Notes: generated by a model not told the origin, from the letters alone. Counted from the stretch's first letter, positions 1-5,937 are shown. The stretch is 10,208 nucleotides of DNA from Actinomycetes bacterium (GCA_021846485.1 JAJZWW010000086.1:1-10208), one strand, 5' to 3'. Numbers and translations are program-made.

Positions 1-69
1 GCCCCAGGGGCGCCGGCCCGCCGCCCCGCCGGCGCCCGCCCCCACCCCCGCCCGCCGGCGCCCCCGCCC

Positions 70-98
70 GGTCGATGCTCCACGGGCAGGGGTACGAT
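70..98 (+). promoter_or_regulatory. Candidate promoter upstream of citrate synthase
   Basis: TACGAT at 93-98 fits the actinobacterial -10 pattern TAnnnT. About 17 nt upstream is a weak GTCGAT that might serve as -35. Transcription would start near 105 and give a leader of about 37 nt before the GTG at 142. Only the -10 hexamer is seen directly; the rest is inferred from spacing. Confidence 0.3.
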
Positions 99-141
99 GC
101 GAGGAGTTCCAACCAATCGACTCTCGTCACGAGGGGGAGCT

Positions 142-1412
142 GTGACCGATTCAGTGACCGTCACCGACAACCGGACCGGCGAGGCGGTCGAGATCCCGAT
201 CGTGGACGGAGGCATCTCGGCTGACGAGCTGCGCAAGCTCCTCCCCGGGGTCTGGTTCAACGACCCCTCTTTCATGACCACCGCGCTGGCGTCGAGCGCG
301 ATCACCTTCCTCGACGGCGACGCTGGCATCCTCCGCTACCGCGGCTACCCGATCGAGCAGCTGGCCGAGAAGTCGAGCTATCTGGAGGTGGCCACCTCCT
401 CGTCCACGGGGAGCTGCCCAGCGCTGGCGCCCTCGAGTCGTGGACCGAGGAGATCCGGATGCACACCTACCTCCACGACAACTTCCGCAAGAGGTTCCTC
501 GACGGGTTCCACTACGACGCCCACCCCATGGGCATGCTGGTCTCGGGGGTCGCGGCTCTCTCGACGTTCTACCCGGAGGCCAAGCAGGTGACCGATCCGG
601 AGGTGCGCCGCCGCCAGATGGTCCGCATGATCGCCAAGGCGCCGACCCTCGCTGCGGCCTGCCACCGCTACAGCGTCGGGATGCCCTTTGTCTACCCCGA
701 CAACGACCTGTCCTTCACGGAGAACTTCCTTTCGATGATGTGGAAGGTCGCAGAGCCCCGCTACGAGCCCGACCCGGTCCTGGCCCGGGCCCTCGACGTG
801 CTGTTCATCCTCCATGCCGACCACGAGCAGAACTGCGGGACCCTCGCCATGCGGACCGTCGGCTCTGCCCACGCCGACCCCTACACAGCCGCGTCAGCGG
901 CCGCCGCGGCCCTCTCCGGCCCGCTCCACGGCGGGGCCAACGAGCAGGTGCTGAGGATGCTCTCCACCATCGGCCACCGGGAGAACGTGCCGGCGTTCAT
1001 CGCCGACGTCAAAGCGGGCAGGGGCAAGCTGATGGGTTTCGGACATCGCGTCTACAAGAACTACGACCCCCGGGCGAAGATCGTGAAGCAGACCGCCGAT
1101 GCCGTCTTCGAGGTCACCGGCCGCAACCCCCTGCTCGACATCGCCCTGGAGCTCGAGGAGGCAGCCCTCTCCGACGAGTACTTCGTCTCCCGGAAGCTGT
1201 ACCCCAACGTGGACTTCTACTCCGGCCTGATCTACCAGGCGATGGGCTTCCCCACCGAGATGTTCACGGTGCTGTTCGCCATCCCCCGGGTCGTCGGCTG
1301 GCTCACCCACTGGCAGGAGCTCCTCGAGCAGGACGCCAAGATCTACCGGCCCCGGCAGCTCTACGTGGGTCCCGAGGCTCGGGACTACGTTCCCCTCGAG
1401 CGGCGGCAGTAG
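142..1412 (+). pseudogene. gltA: Citrate synthase, frame broken by a single-base deletion
   Basis: Citrate synthase condenses acetyl-CoA and oxaloacetate to citrate in the cytoplasmic TCA cycle. The best start is GTG 142, preceded by an AGGGGGAG Shine-Dalgarno at 132-139; an in-frame ATG at 97 has no comparable site. Codons 1-84 (142-393) read as the family N-terminus, ending EQLAEKSSYLEVA. The frame then fails. Adding one T between 393 and 394 restores YLLVHGELPSAGALESW and runs without interruption to TAG 1410-1412. The repaired protein has 423 residues, close to the usual length of about 430, with the catalytic triad near H263, H302 and D358. Without repair, the first frame continues as unrelated Ser/Arg-rich sequence and stops at 591. 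No other damage is visible, so this is either a very recent mutation or a base-calling error. Identity is certain; true pseudogene status is not. Confidence 0.85.
459..1412 (+). CDS. gltA: Citrate synthase catalytic part (uninterrupted downstream frame)
   Basis: This is the 317-residue open part of the citrate synthase downstream of the frameshift, beginning at the first in-frame ATG (MHTYLHDN). It keeps everything needed to recognise the family: ADHEQNCGT followed by PLHGGANE (first catalytic His, about residue 157), GFGHRVYKNYDPRA (second His, about 196) and NVDFYSG (catalytic Asp, about 252). The C-terminus is GWLTHWQEL...DYVPLERRQ. No convincing Shine-Dalgarno precedes ATG 459, and the missing 140 or so N-terminal residues belong to the large helical domain. 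An active enzyme starting here is therefore unlikely, and the entry is best read as the second half of the 142-1412 gene. The downstream neighbour is a GtrA-like gene about 120 bp away with no evident functional link. Confidence 0.8.
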   Translation: MHTYLHDNFRKRFLDGFHYDAHPMGMLVSGVAALSTFYPEAKQVTDPEVRRRQMVRMIAKAPTLAAACHRYSVGMPFVYPDNDLSFTENFLSMMWKVAEPRYEPDPVLARALDVLFILHADHEQNCGTLAMRTVGSAHADPYTAASAAAAALSGPLHGGANEQVLRMLSTIGHRENVPAFIADVKAGRGKLMGFGHRVYKNYDPRAKIVKQTADAVFEVTGRNPLLDIALELEEAALSDEYFVSRKLYPNVDFYSGLIYQAMGFPTEMFTVLFAIPRVVGWLTHWQELLEQDAKIYRPRQLYVGPEARDYVPLERRQ

Positions 1413-1426
1413 CCCCCGGGTCCCAG

Positions 1427-1464
1427 CCCTCCGGGCAGTGGCCCTCCGGGCAGTGGCCCTCCGG
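1427..1464 (+). repeat. 15-bp tandem repeat after citrate synthase
   Basis: CCCTCCGGGCAGTGG occurs at 1427-1441 and again, identically, at 1442-1456. A third partial copy (CCCTCCGG) at 1457-1464 runs into the hairpin that follows. The repeat starts 14 bp after the stop codon and is noncoding. Confidence 0.9.
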
Positions 1465-1475
1465 ACGCCGGAGGG
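1457..1475 (+). terminator. GC hairpin, possible transcription terminator for citrate synthase
   Basis: CCCTCCGG (1457-1464) and CCGGAGGG (1468-1475) form a perfect 8-bp stem with an ACG loop, 45 bp past the citrate synthase stop. No T-tract follows, so this would be the U-less hairpin type often proposed in high-GC Actinomycetota. Its left arm is the third unit of the tandem repeat. Terminator function is inferred. Confidence 0.45.
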
Positions 1476-1524
1476 ACAGATCGACGGATCCCCCGGCCGA
1501 CGCCGCGCGACGGCGGGGTGCTGC

Positions 1525-1530
1525 TAGCGT
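1525..1530 (+). promoter_or_regulatory. Candidate -10 element for a leaderless gtrA-like transcript
   Basis: TAGCGT matches TAnnnT and is followed by exactly 6 nt before GTG 1537, which is in frame and one codon after ATG 1534. That spacing would put the RNA 5' end at the start codon. No Shine-Dalgarno precedes either start, which agrees with leaderless translation. No clear -35 is visible. Confidence 0.35.
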
Positions 1531-1533
1531 TGA

Positions 1534-2058
1534 ATGGTGCGACGCCGGATCGGTGACCTGAGGGCCCTCCTAGCCACTCCCGAGGGCCGCAAGATGCTCC
1601 GCTACAGCATGACCTCGGTCGTGTCCGTGATCGTGAGCGTGTTCTTCCTCGTGATCTTCGACGGTGTGCTGCGGTGGGGGCCGGTTGTCTCGAGCACCCT
1701 CGCCACGGCGATCGCTACCGTCCCGTCCTACGAGCTCAACCGGAAGTGGGCCTGGGGCAAGAACGGCCGGGGCCACATCTGGCGGGAGGTGGTCCCCTTC
1801 TGGGCCCTCGCCTTCGCCGGTTGGGCCTTTTCGACCTACTCGGTGAAGCTCACCGAGTCGTCGCTGGTCGGCAGCGGCCTCGCCCTCGTGATCCGCACGG
1901 GGATCATCGCGGTCGTCTACGTCACGGCTTTCGGGGTGCTCTGGGTGGTCAAGTTCGTCGTGTTCAACAAGGTGCTGTTCGCCGAACGCCATGGGGACCT
2001 GCACGGCGCAGTGCCGAGCGGATCTGGGGTGCCTGGCGGATCTGGGGTGCCGGGCTGA
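1534..2058 (+). CDS. GtrA-like polytopic membrane protein
   Basis: This 174-residue protein has the GtrA family pattern. There are four hydrophobic segments at about 24-46, 50-68, 85-106 and 112-145. The family signature ELNRKWAWGK (about 69-78) follows the second segment. GtrA proteins are thought to help move undecaprenyl- or polyprenyl-phosphate sugars across the membrane, or to assist partner family 2 glycosyltransferases. A family 2 glycosyltransferase lies nearby on the opposite strand (3652-2591) and is the natural partner candidate. The start is ATG 1534 or GTG 1537; neither has a Shine-Dalgarno sequence. The last 12 residues, GSGVPG twice, come from an 18-bp tandem duplication and are probably a dispensable tail. 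The stop overlaps the probable ancestral start of the following methyltransferase (CTGA). The family call is firm; substrate and partner are inferred. Confidence 0.85.
   Translation: MVRRRIGDLRALLATPEGRKMLRYSMTSVVSVIVSVFFLVIFDGVLRWGPVVSSTLATAIATVPSYELNRKWAWGKNGRGHIWREVVPFWALAFAGWAFSTYSVKLTESSLVGSGLALVIRTGIIAVVYVTAFGVLWVVKFVVFNKVLFAERHGDLHGAVPSGSGVPGGSGVPG
2018..2053 (+). repeat. 18-bp tandem duplication at the end of the gtrA-like gene
   Basis: GCGGATCTGGGGTGCCTG (2018-2035) is repeated at 2036-2053 with one mismatch. It encodes the doubled GSGVPG tail of the GtrA-like protein. It also lies just before the probable original start of the next gene, where it could have disturbed a ribosome-binding site. 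Confidence 0.9.
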
Positions 2059-2099
2059 CCCCCGCACAGCTCGCCGCCGCCCGCTCGGCCAAGGGGTTC

Positions 2100-2684
2100 A
2101 TGCCGGAGGAGGAGGGCCTCGCCCTGTACGGGGCGGCTCTCGCCGCTGCCCTGGCGGTGCCCGGGCCACTCCTCGAGGTGGGCACCTACTGCGGCAAGTC
2201 CGCCGTCTACCTCGGTGCTGCGGCCGAGGTCAGCGGCCGGGTGGTGGTGAGTGTCGACCACCACCGGGGCTCGGAGGAGAACCAGCCCGGCTGGGAGCAC
2301 CACGACCCCTCGCTCGTGGACCCGCTCTCCGGCCGGATCGACACCCTCCCCTCGGCTCGCCGCACCCTGGAGTCGGCCGCCATGGAGGACCGGGTGGTGC
2401 TCGTCGTCGGAGAGTCGAGCGCTGTCGCAGCGATCTGGTGCTGCCCGCTGTCGTTGCTCTTCGTCGACGGCGGCCACGGCGAGCAGATGGCCTGGACCGA
2501 CTACCGAGCGTGGTCGGGGAAGGTGGCTCCCGGGGGGTCGATGGCGATCCACGACGTGTTTCCCGACCCGGCCGACGGGGGTCGGCCCCCTTACGAGCTG
2601 TATCGCGCTGCGCTCGCGTCGGGCCTGTGGGAGGAGCTCGAGGGTGCCGGGTGCGGCAGCCTCCGGGTCCTGCGCCGCCGCTGA
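2100..2684 (+). CDS. Class I SAM-dependent methyltransferase (DGGH type)
   Basis: A Rossmann-fold methyltransferase of 194 residues counted from ATG 2100. SAM-binding motif I is LLEVGTYCGKS (24-34). A second conserved block is VDHHRGSEENQPGWE. LLFVDGGHGE (119-128) carries the DGGH typical of the Methyltransf_24/O-methyltransferase-3 group, and HDVFPDPADGG and SLRVLRR complete the family pattern. The acceptor is unknown. ATG 2100 has a closely spaced AAGGGG before it. However, conserved-looking sequence (LTPAQLAAARSAKGF) extends upstream to a CTG at 2055 that overlaps the gtrA-like stop as CTGA, and no ATG, GTG or TTG lies in between. The real N-terminus may therefore be 15 residues longer, at a rare CTG. 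The gene is probably co-transcribed with the gtrA-like gene. Its 3' end overlaps the facing glycosyltransferase by 94 bp, and its stop lies inside a palindromic repeat. Confidence 0.85.
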   Translation: MPEEEGLALYGAALAAALAVPGPLLEVGTYCGKSAVYLGAAAEVSGRVVVSVDHHRGSEENQPGWEHHDPSLVDPLSGRIDTLPSARRTLESAAMEDRVVLVVGESSAVAAIWCCPLSLLFVDGGHGEQMAWTDYRAWSGKVAPGGSMAIHDVFPDPADGGRPPYELYRAALASGLWEELEGAGCGSLRVLRRR

Positions 2685-3652
2685 GCGGCTGCCGCAAGAT
2701 CCAGAAGGTGGTTTTGTGTCGGCTGCTCCGCCGGAGCGGGGGCCGGGTCGATGCCGGGCGGGGCCGATGCGGGAGCCGGGCTGGGCCGGACCGATGTCGG
2801 GCCGGGTGGAACCGGGGTCCGGGCTGCTGGTGACCCTGCGGCTGCGGGCTGGTGGTCGTCCCCACCGCGGTGGCGGCCGGTGCTCGTGGAACGGGCGGGC
2901 CGGCTCGACTGCCAGAGCAGCACCCGGAGGCGGGCGAGGCCGAACGCCGAGCGCACGACGCGGGCGGCGATCGGGGTGCGGGCCGGCCGGCGCTCCTCGA
3001 CGGTCACCGGGATCTCCTCGACGCGCAGCCCGGCGCGCTCCGCCCGGAGGACCAGCTCGGTGTCGAACAGGTCGCCCGACGAGCGCACCTGGTCGACGAG
3101 GGGGCGCAGGGGATCGGTGCGCAGCATCTTCGAGCCGTGGGTGTCGCTCACCCGGAGACCGAACCCGTGGCGCATCACCAGGGAGAACCCCCCGGTCACC
3201 AGCCGCCGGACCGGGGTCCTGCGGTCTCGAGCCCCTGCTCCGCGTTTGGTGCCGATCACCACGTCCGCCGAGGGGTCGGCGTCGATCAGGCGGAGGGCAT
3301 CGGCGAGGAACCCGAGGTCCACCAAGTCGACATCGAAGTTGACCACCACCTCCCCGCGGGCCGCCCGGAACCCGGCCCGGAGGGCGGCGCCGTAGTCGGG
3401 CCGGCGGAGCTGGAGCACCCGCAGATCCGGAACGGTGCCGGCGAGGCGGCCGGCGACCTCCGCGGTGGCGTCCGAGGAGCCGTTCTCCACCACCAGGATC
3501 TCGGAGGGGACACCGAGGGCCCGAAGGCCCGCAGACACCGAGGTGACCGCCTCGGTCAGGTAGGCCTCCTCGTTGTGGGCGGGCACGACGACGCTGACCC
3601 GGGGGGCGGGCCCGACGCAGGGCCGTCCGGGGCGGGCGGGGGTCGCGCTCAT
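2591..3652 (-). CDS. Family 2 glycosyltransferase (polyprenyl-phosphate sugar synthase-like)
   Basis: A 353-residue GT-A fold glycosyltransferase. VSVVVPAHNEE (19-29) is the nucleotide-sugar binding start, VVENGSSDAT (54-63) is the second conserved block, and FDVDL (106-110) carries the metal-binding DxD. GTKRGAG and SDTHGSKMLR follow, as in the dolichol/polyprenyl-phosphate mannose or glucose synthase group. Such enzymes transfer a sugar from a nucleotide donor to a lipid phosphate at the inner membrane face and often work with a GtrA protein, which is present nearby. There is no membrane segment. The core ends near residue 252 (RLRVLLWQSS). The remaining 100 residues are a Pro/Ala/Ser/Arg-rich tail read through degenerate GC-rich repeats, then the palindromic element at 2681-2728 (about residues 309-323), then antisense of the neighbouring methyltransferase. 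The tail looks like accidental readthrough. Start ATG 3652 has AGGG 6 nt upstream. Confidence 0.88.
   Translation of the reverse strand: MSATPARPGRPCVGPAPRVSVVVPAHNEEAYLTEAVTSVSAGLRALGVPSEILVVENGSSDATAEVAGRLAGTVPDLRVLQLRRPDYGAALRAGFRAARGEVVVNFDVDLVDLGFLADALRLIDADPSADVVIGTKRGAGARDRRTPVRRLVTGGFSLVMRHGFGLRVSDTHGSKMLRTDPLRPLVDQVRSSGDLFDTELVLRAERAGLRVEEIPVTVEERRPARTPIAARVVRSAFGLARLRVLLWQSSRPARSTSTGRHRGGDDHQPAAAGSPAARTPVPPGPTSVRPSPAPASAPPGIDPAPAPAEQPTQNHLLDLAAAAQRRRRTRRLPHPAPSSSSHRPDASAARYSS
2681..2728. repeat. Short degenerate palindromic element, relative of the 5798-5937 repeat
   Basis: An imperfect hairpin pairs GAGCGGCTGCCGCAAGATCC (2683-2702) with GGTTTTGTGTCGGCTGCTC (2710-2728). Its left half aligns to 5798-5830 at about 26 of 31 positions, including CTGAGC, CGCAA and GAAGGTGG. 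Its right half (2703-2730) aligns to 5910-5937 at about 20 of 28 positions, around GTTTTG. It therefore looks like the longer element without its central 80 bp. It contains the stop codon of the upstream methyltransferase and encodes about 15 residues of the opposing glycosyltransferase tail. Confidence 0.7.
2743..2806. repeat. Degenerate GC-rich repeats in the glycosyltransferase tail
   Basis: Three loosely related units, each about 17-25 bp and centred on GGnCGATGnnGGG, lie at about 2743-2759, 2760-2781 and 2782-2806. They encode the Pro/Ala-rich stretch of the minus-strand glycosyltransferase tail. The repeat pattern is imperfect and may only reflect compositional bias. Confidence 0.4.
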
Positions 3653-3656
3653 GGCA

Positions 3657-3668
3657 TCCCTGACGGTA
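3657..3668 (-). promoter_or_regulatory. Candidate -10 and leader for the family 2 glycosyltransferase
   Basis: On the minus strand, TACCGT (3668-3663) matches TAnnnT and is followed by CAGGGA, then ATGCC and the start ATG at 3652. Transcription would begin at about 3657-3655, leaving a leader of only a few bases. No clear -35 is seen. Confidence 0.3.
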
Positions 3669-3688
3669 GTGGCAGTCCGGCCCCAGGT

Positions 3689-3717
3689 TTGACCGGCCGG
3701 CGGCGAACGACAACAGT
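3689..3717 (+). promoter_or_regulatory. Candidate promoter for the glycosyltransferase-methyltransferase-toroid operon
   Basis: TTGACC (3689-3694) is a good -35 match. After a 17-nt spacer, AACAGT (3712-3717) is a fair -10. The start site would fall near 3724, next to ATG 3727, giving an almost leaderless mRNA. It lies in the 74-bp gap between two divergent genes, so the region could serve both directions. Confidence 0.4.
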
Positions 3718-3726
3718 CTCGGGGAC

Positions 3727-5070
3727 ATGGCCGCCGACCGCCTCCGGGTGGCGCTGCTGGTCTACCGGGGCAACCCCCACTCCGGCGGCCAGGGCGTCTA
3801 CACGCGCTACCTGGCGCGAGAGCTGGTCGAGCTGGGCCACCAGGTGACGGTCTTCGCCGGTCAGCCCTGGCCGGTGCTGGACGAGGGCATCCGCTTCGTC
3901 GGGGTGCCCAGCTTGGACCTCTACCGCCAGCCCGACCCCTTCCGGTTCCCCAGGCTGGGGGAGCTCCGCTCGCCGGCCGACCTGGCCGAGCTGGCCATCA
4001 TGTGCAGCGGCGGCTTCCCCGAGCCGCGGACGTTCAGTTGGCGGGTGCGCCGGGTTCTGTCGGCGCGCAAGGGGCTGTTCGACGTGGTGCACGACAACCA
4101 GACATTCGGCACGGGAGTGCTCGACTTGATGCGCGACGGCTGGTCGGTGCTCGGCACCTGCCACCATCCGATCACCGTCGACCGCTCCCTGGACCTGGCC
4201 CATGCCGGGTCCTGGCGTCGGAGCCTGTCGCTGCGACGGTGGTACGGGTTCCTCGCGATGCAAAAGCGCGTCGCCCGCCAGCTGCCCCGGATAGTGACCG
4301 TCTCGGAGTCCTCCAAGCGCGACATCGTCGCCCAGATGGGAGTGCGGCCCGAGCGCCTCGCAGTGGTCCCGATCGGCGTCGACCACGAGCGTTTCCGCCC
4401 CCGCCCGGACGTGGCGGTGGTGCCCGGGCGGATCTTCACCACCGCGTCGGCCGACGTGCCGCTCAAGGGCCTGGTCCCGCTGCTCGAGGCGCTCGCCCGG
4501 TTGCGCGACGAGCATCCCGGTGCCCACCTGGTGGTGGTGGGGCGGATGCGGGAGGACGGCCCGATCCCCGCGGTGCTCTCGCGGCTGGGCCTGGACGGGC
4601 CGGCGGTCCGCTTCGTGTCGGGGGTGAGCGACGATGGGATGGCGCGGCTGTACGCCGAGGCGGCGGTGGCGGTCGTGCCCTCGCTGTACGAGGGCTTCTC
4701 GCTCCCCGCGGCCGAGGCGATGGCCTCGGGCACCCCGCTCGTGGCGACCACCGGCGGGGCGCTGCCCGAGGTGGTCGGGCCCAGCGGACGCTCCGGGTTG
4801 CTGGTCACCCCGGGGAACCCGGGGGAGCTGGCCGCGGCGATCGGGCGGGTGCTCGCCGAGCCCGGCCTGGCCGCCCAGCTTGCCGAGGCGGGTCGCCGGC
4901 GGGTTCTCGAGCGCTTCACCTGGCGGGCGTGCGCGCTGGCCACCGCGGAGCACTACCGCTGGGTGATCGACCGGGAGCCCGTCGCGGAGCGTCGCGTCTC
5001 CCCGGCGCGGGTCGCGGCGGCTGCGGCGGCGACTGCGGCGGCGACTGCGGGCAACGTCGGCCCGTGCTGA
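3727..5070 (+). CDS. Family 4 glycosyltransferase (GT-B fold)
   Basis: A 447-residue retaining glycosyltransferase of the GT4 type, probably cytoplasmic or membrane-peripheral. The N-terminal Rossmann domain opens with LLVYRGNPHSGGQGVYTRYL (10-29), the acceptor-side GGxG loop. RIVTVSESSKRDI and VPIGVDHERFRP mark the domain linker. The C-terminal donor domain holds DVPLKG (donor phosphate-binding Lys) and PSLYEGFSLPAAEAMASG, whose E322 and E330 form the EX7E signature. Donor and acceptor sugars are not predictable from sequence. ATG 3727 is the start, with GGGG 3 nt upstream at 3720-3723. The stop overlaps the start of the next methyltransferase by 7 nt, so the two are translationally coupled. 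The last 25 or so residues are an Ala/Thr-rich tail from a 12-bp tandem repeat. A plus-strand operon with the methyltransferase and toroid protein suggests one surface glycan or glycolipid pathway. Confidence 0.92.
   Translation: MAADRLRVALLVYRGNPHSGGQGVYTRYLARELVELGHQVTVFAGQPWPVLDEGIRFVGVPSLDLYRQPDPFRFPRLGELRSPADLAELAIMCSGGFPEPRTFSWRVRRVLSARKGLFDVVHDNQTFGTGVLDLMRDGWSVLGTCHHPITVDRSLDLAHAGSWRRSLSLRRWYGFLAMQKRVARQLPRIVTVSESSKRDIVAQMGVRPERLAVVPIGVDHERFRPRPDVAVVPGRIFTTASADVPLKGLVPLLEALARLRDEHPGAHLVVVGRMREDGPIPAVLSRLGLDGPAVRFVSGVSDDGMARLYAEAAVAVVPSLYEGFSLPAAEAMASGTPLVATTGGALPEVVGPSGRSGLLVTPGNPGELAAAIGRVLAEPGLAAQLAEAGRRRVLERFTWRACALATAEHYRWVIDREPVAERRVSPARVAAAAAATAAATAGNVGPC
5021..5050 (+). repeat. 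12-bp tandem repeat at the end of the GT4 gene
   Basis: CTGCGGCGGCGA occurs at 5021-5032 and 5033-5044, with a partial third unit (CTGCGG) at 5045-5050. It encodes the AAATAAAT-like tail of the glycosyltransferase and may be prone to slippage. Confidence 0.85.
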
Positions 5071-5795
5071 GCGTCCGCTACGACCGGCTGGGCGTGAAGG
5101 CCGGGGACCGGCTCTTGGACCTCGGCTCCGGCGGCGGCCGCCACGCCTTCGAGGCGCTGCGCCGGGGGGCCCGGGTCGTGGCCCTCGACGCCGACGCCGG
5201 GGAGGTGGGAGGCGCCCTGGCGATGATGGGTGCCATGGGCCGGGACGACCCGGAGGTCACCGACCACGGCGGGACGGGCGTCGCCGCGGTGGGCGACGCC
5301 CGCCGGCTGCCGTTCGCCGAGGGTTGCTTCGACCGGGTCATTGCCGCCGAGGTGCTGGAGCACGTTCCCGACGACCGGGCGGCGATCGCCGAGCTCGCCC
5401 GGGTCCTCCGGCCCGGGGGGACGCTCGCGGTCACCGTGCCGCGCTGGCTGCCTGAGCTGGTCAACTGGGCGCTGTCCGACGAGTACCACGAGACCCCTGG
5501 CGGTCACGTCCGCATCTACCGGAGGTCGGTCCTGGAGCGCCGCCTGGGCGTTGCCGGCCTGGTGGTGACCGGCCACCACCACGCGCACGCCCTCCACAGC
5601 CCGTACTGGTGGCTGCGCTCGGCGGTGGGGGTCGGCCGGGAGGACCACCCGTTGGTCCGCGCCTACCACCGGCTGCTGGTGTGGGACATCACCGCCGCCT
5701 CTCCGCTCACCCGGGTGCCGGAGGCAGTCCTCAACCCGCTGCTGGGCAAGAGCGCGGTGGTATACGCCCGCAAGCCGGAGGCTCGAGCCCGGTGA
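5064..5795 (+). CDS. Class I SAM-dependent methyltransferase (Methyltransf_11 type)
   Basis: A 243-residue methyltransferase. Motif I is LLDLGSGGGRH (17-27), followed by VVALDADAGE as the acidic end of strand 2. The GDARRLPFAEGCFDRVIAAEVLEHVPD block and LARVLRPGGTLAVTVPR are the hallmarks of UbiE/Methyltransf_11-like enzymes acting on small molecules or lipids. Start GTG 5064 overlaps the GT4 stop by 7 nt. The conserved sequence begins at once (VLSVRYDRLGV), and frame continuation upstream is only antisense-like GT4 shadow, so this start is well supported. The C-terminal part is rich in His, Trp and Tyr (GHHHAHALHSPYWWLRS) and may form the acceptor pocket. The substrate is unknown, probably a product of the adjoining glycosyltransferase or its lipid acceptor. 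A 140-bp inverted repeat starts 3 bp after the stop. Confidence 0.9.
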   Translation: MLSVRYDRLGVKAGDRLLDLGSGGGRHAFEALRRGARVVALDADAGEVGGALAMMGAMGRDDPEVTDHGGTGVAAVGDARRLPFAEGCFDRVIAAEVLEHVPDDRAAIAELARVLRPGGTLAVTVPRWLPELVNWALSDEYHETPGGHVRIYRRSVLERRLGVAGLVVTGHHHAHALHSPYWWLRSAVGVGREDHPLVRAYHRLLVWDITAASPLTRVPEAVLNPLLGKSAVVYARKPEARAR

Positions 5796-5797
5796 CC

Positions 5798-5937
5798 CTG
5801 AGCAGCTGTCGCAAAACCCGTGTGAAGGTGGTCGCCGGCCGTCCGCTTCTACATGGAGCACCATGTGCAGTCACGAAGGCTTGTCTACGGACGGCCGGCG
5901 ACCGCCTCCAGGAGGTAGTTTTGCGACAGCTACTGAG
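5798..5937. mobile_element. MITE-like nested inverted repeat with CTGAG flanks
   Basis: The outer arms CAGCTGTCGCAAAAC (5803-5817) and GTTTTGCGACAGCTA (5918-5932) are complementary at 14 of 15 positions. CTGAG directly repeats at both outer edges (5798-5802 and 5933-5937), like a target-site duplication. An inner stem pairs 5827-5845 with 5888-5906 at 18 of 19 positions, the exception being a possible G-U pair. Within it, ACATGG (5851-5856) and CCATGT (5861-5866) form a small hairpin. There is no transposase or open frame inside. A shortened relative lies at 2681-2728. It may be a nonautonomous transposon, a REP-like element or a structured mRNA leader; the sequence alone does not decide. Confidence 0.7.
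5911..5923 (+). promoter_or_regulatory. Shine-Dalgarno and TTG start embedded in the inverted repeat
   Basis: GGAGG (5911-5915) lies 5 nt before TTG 5921-5923, the best ribosome-binding site in the window, and it fixes the start of the toroid gene. In the folded repeat the Shine-Dalgarno lies in the internal loop between the two stems and the TTG lies in the outer stem. CCTC (5905-5908) could alternatively pair with GAGG (5912-5915). Confidence 0.65.

Noticed and set aside
1..90. Extreme C-rich stretch with a repeated CCCGCCGGCGCCC (25-37 and 51-63)
   Set aside because: It could be the end of a neighbouring gene or spacer, but no frame shows a recognisable protein, and repeats of this composition arise easily at such GC content.
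385..400. Programmed ribosomal frameshift in citrate synthase
   Set aside because: There is no slippery heptamer, downstream structure or internal Shine-Dalgarno stimulator at the site, and the family is not known for recoding. A missing base is simpler.
3655..3657. A two-codon upstream open frame (ATG CCA TGA) overlapping the GT2 start on the minus strand
   Set aside because: It is too short to be distinguished from chance in the absence of a mapped transcript start.
1917..3728. A 603-codon open frame on the minus strand covering the methyltransferase and the glycosyltransferase
   Set aside because: It is an out-of-phase shadow of the GT2 gene and antisense of the methyltransferase. It is Arg/Pro/Gly-rich with no recognisable motif, as expected from high-GC third positions.
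4002..5063. In-frame upstream extension of the second methyltransferase by about 350 codons
   Set aside because: It is an alternate-frame reading of the GT4 gene. Methyltransferase sequence begins right at GTG 5064.
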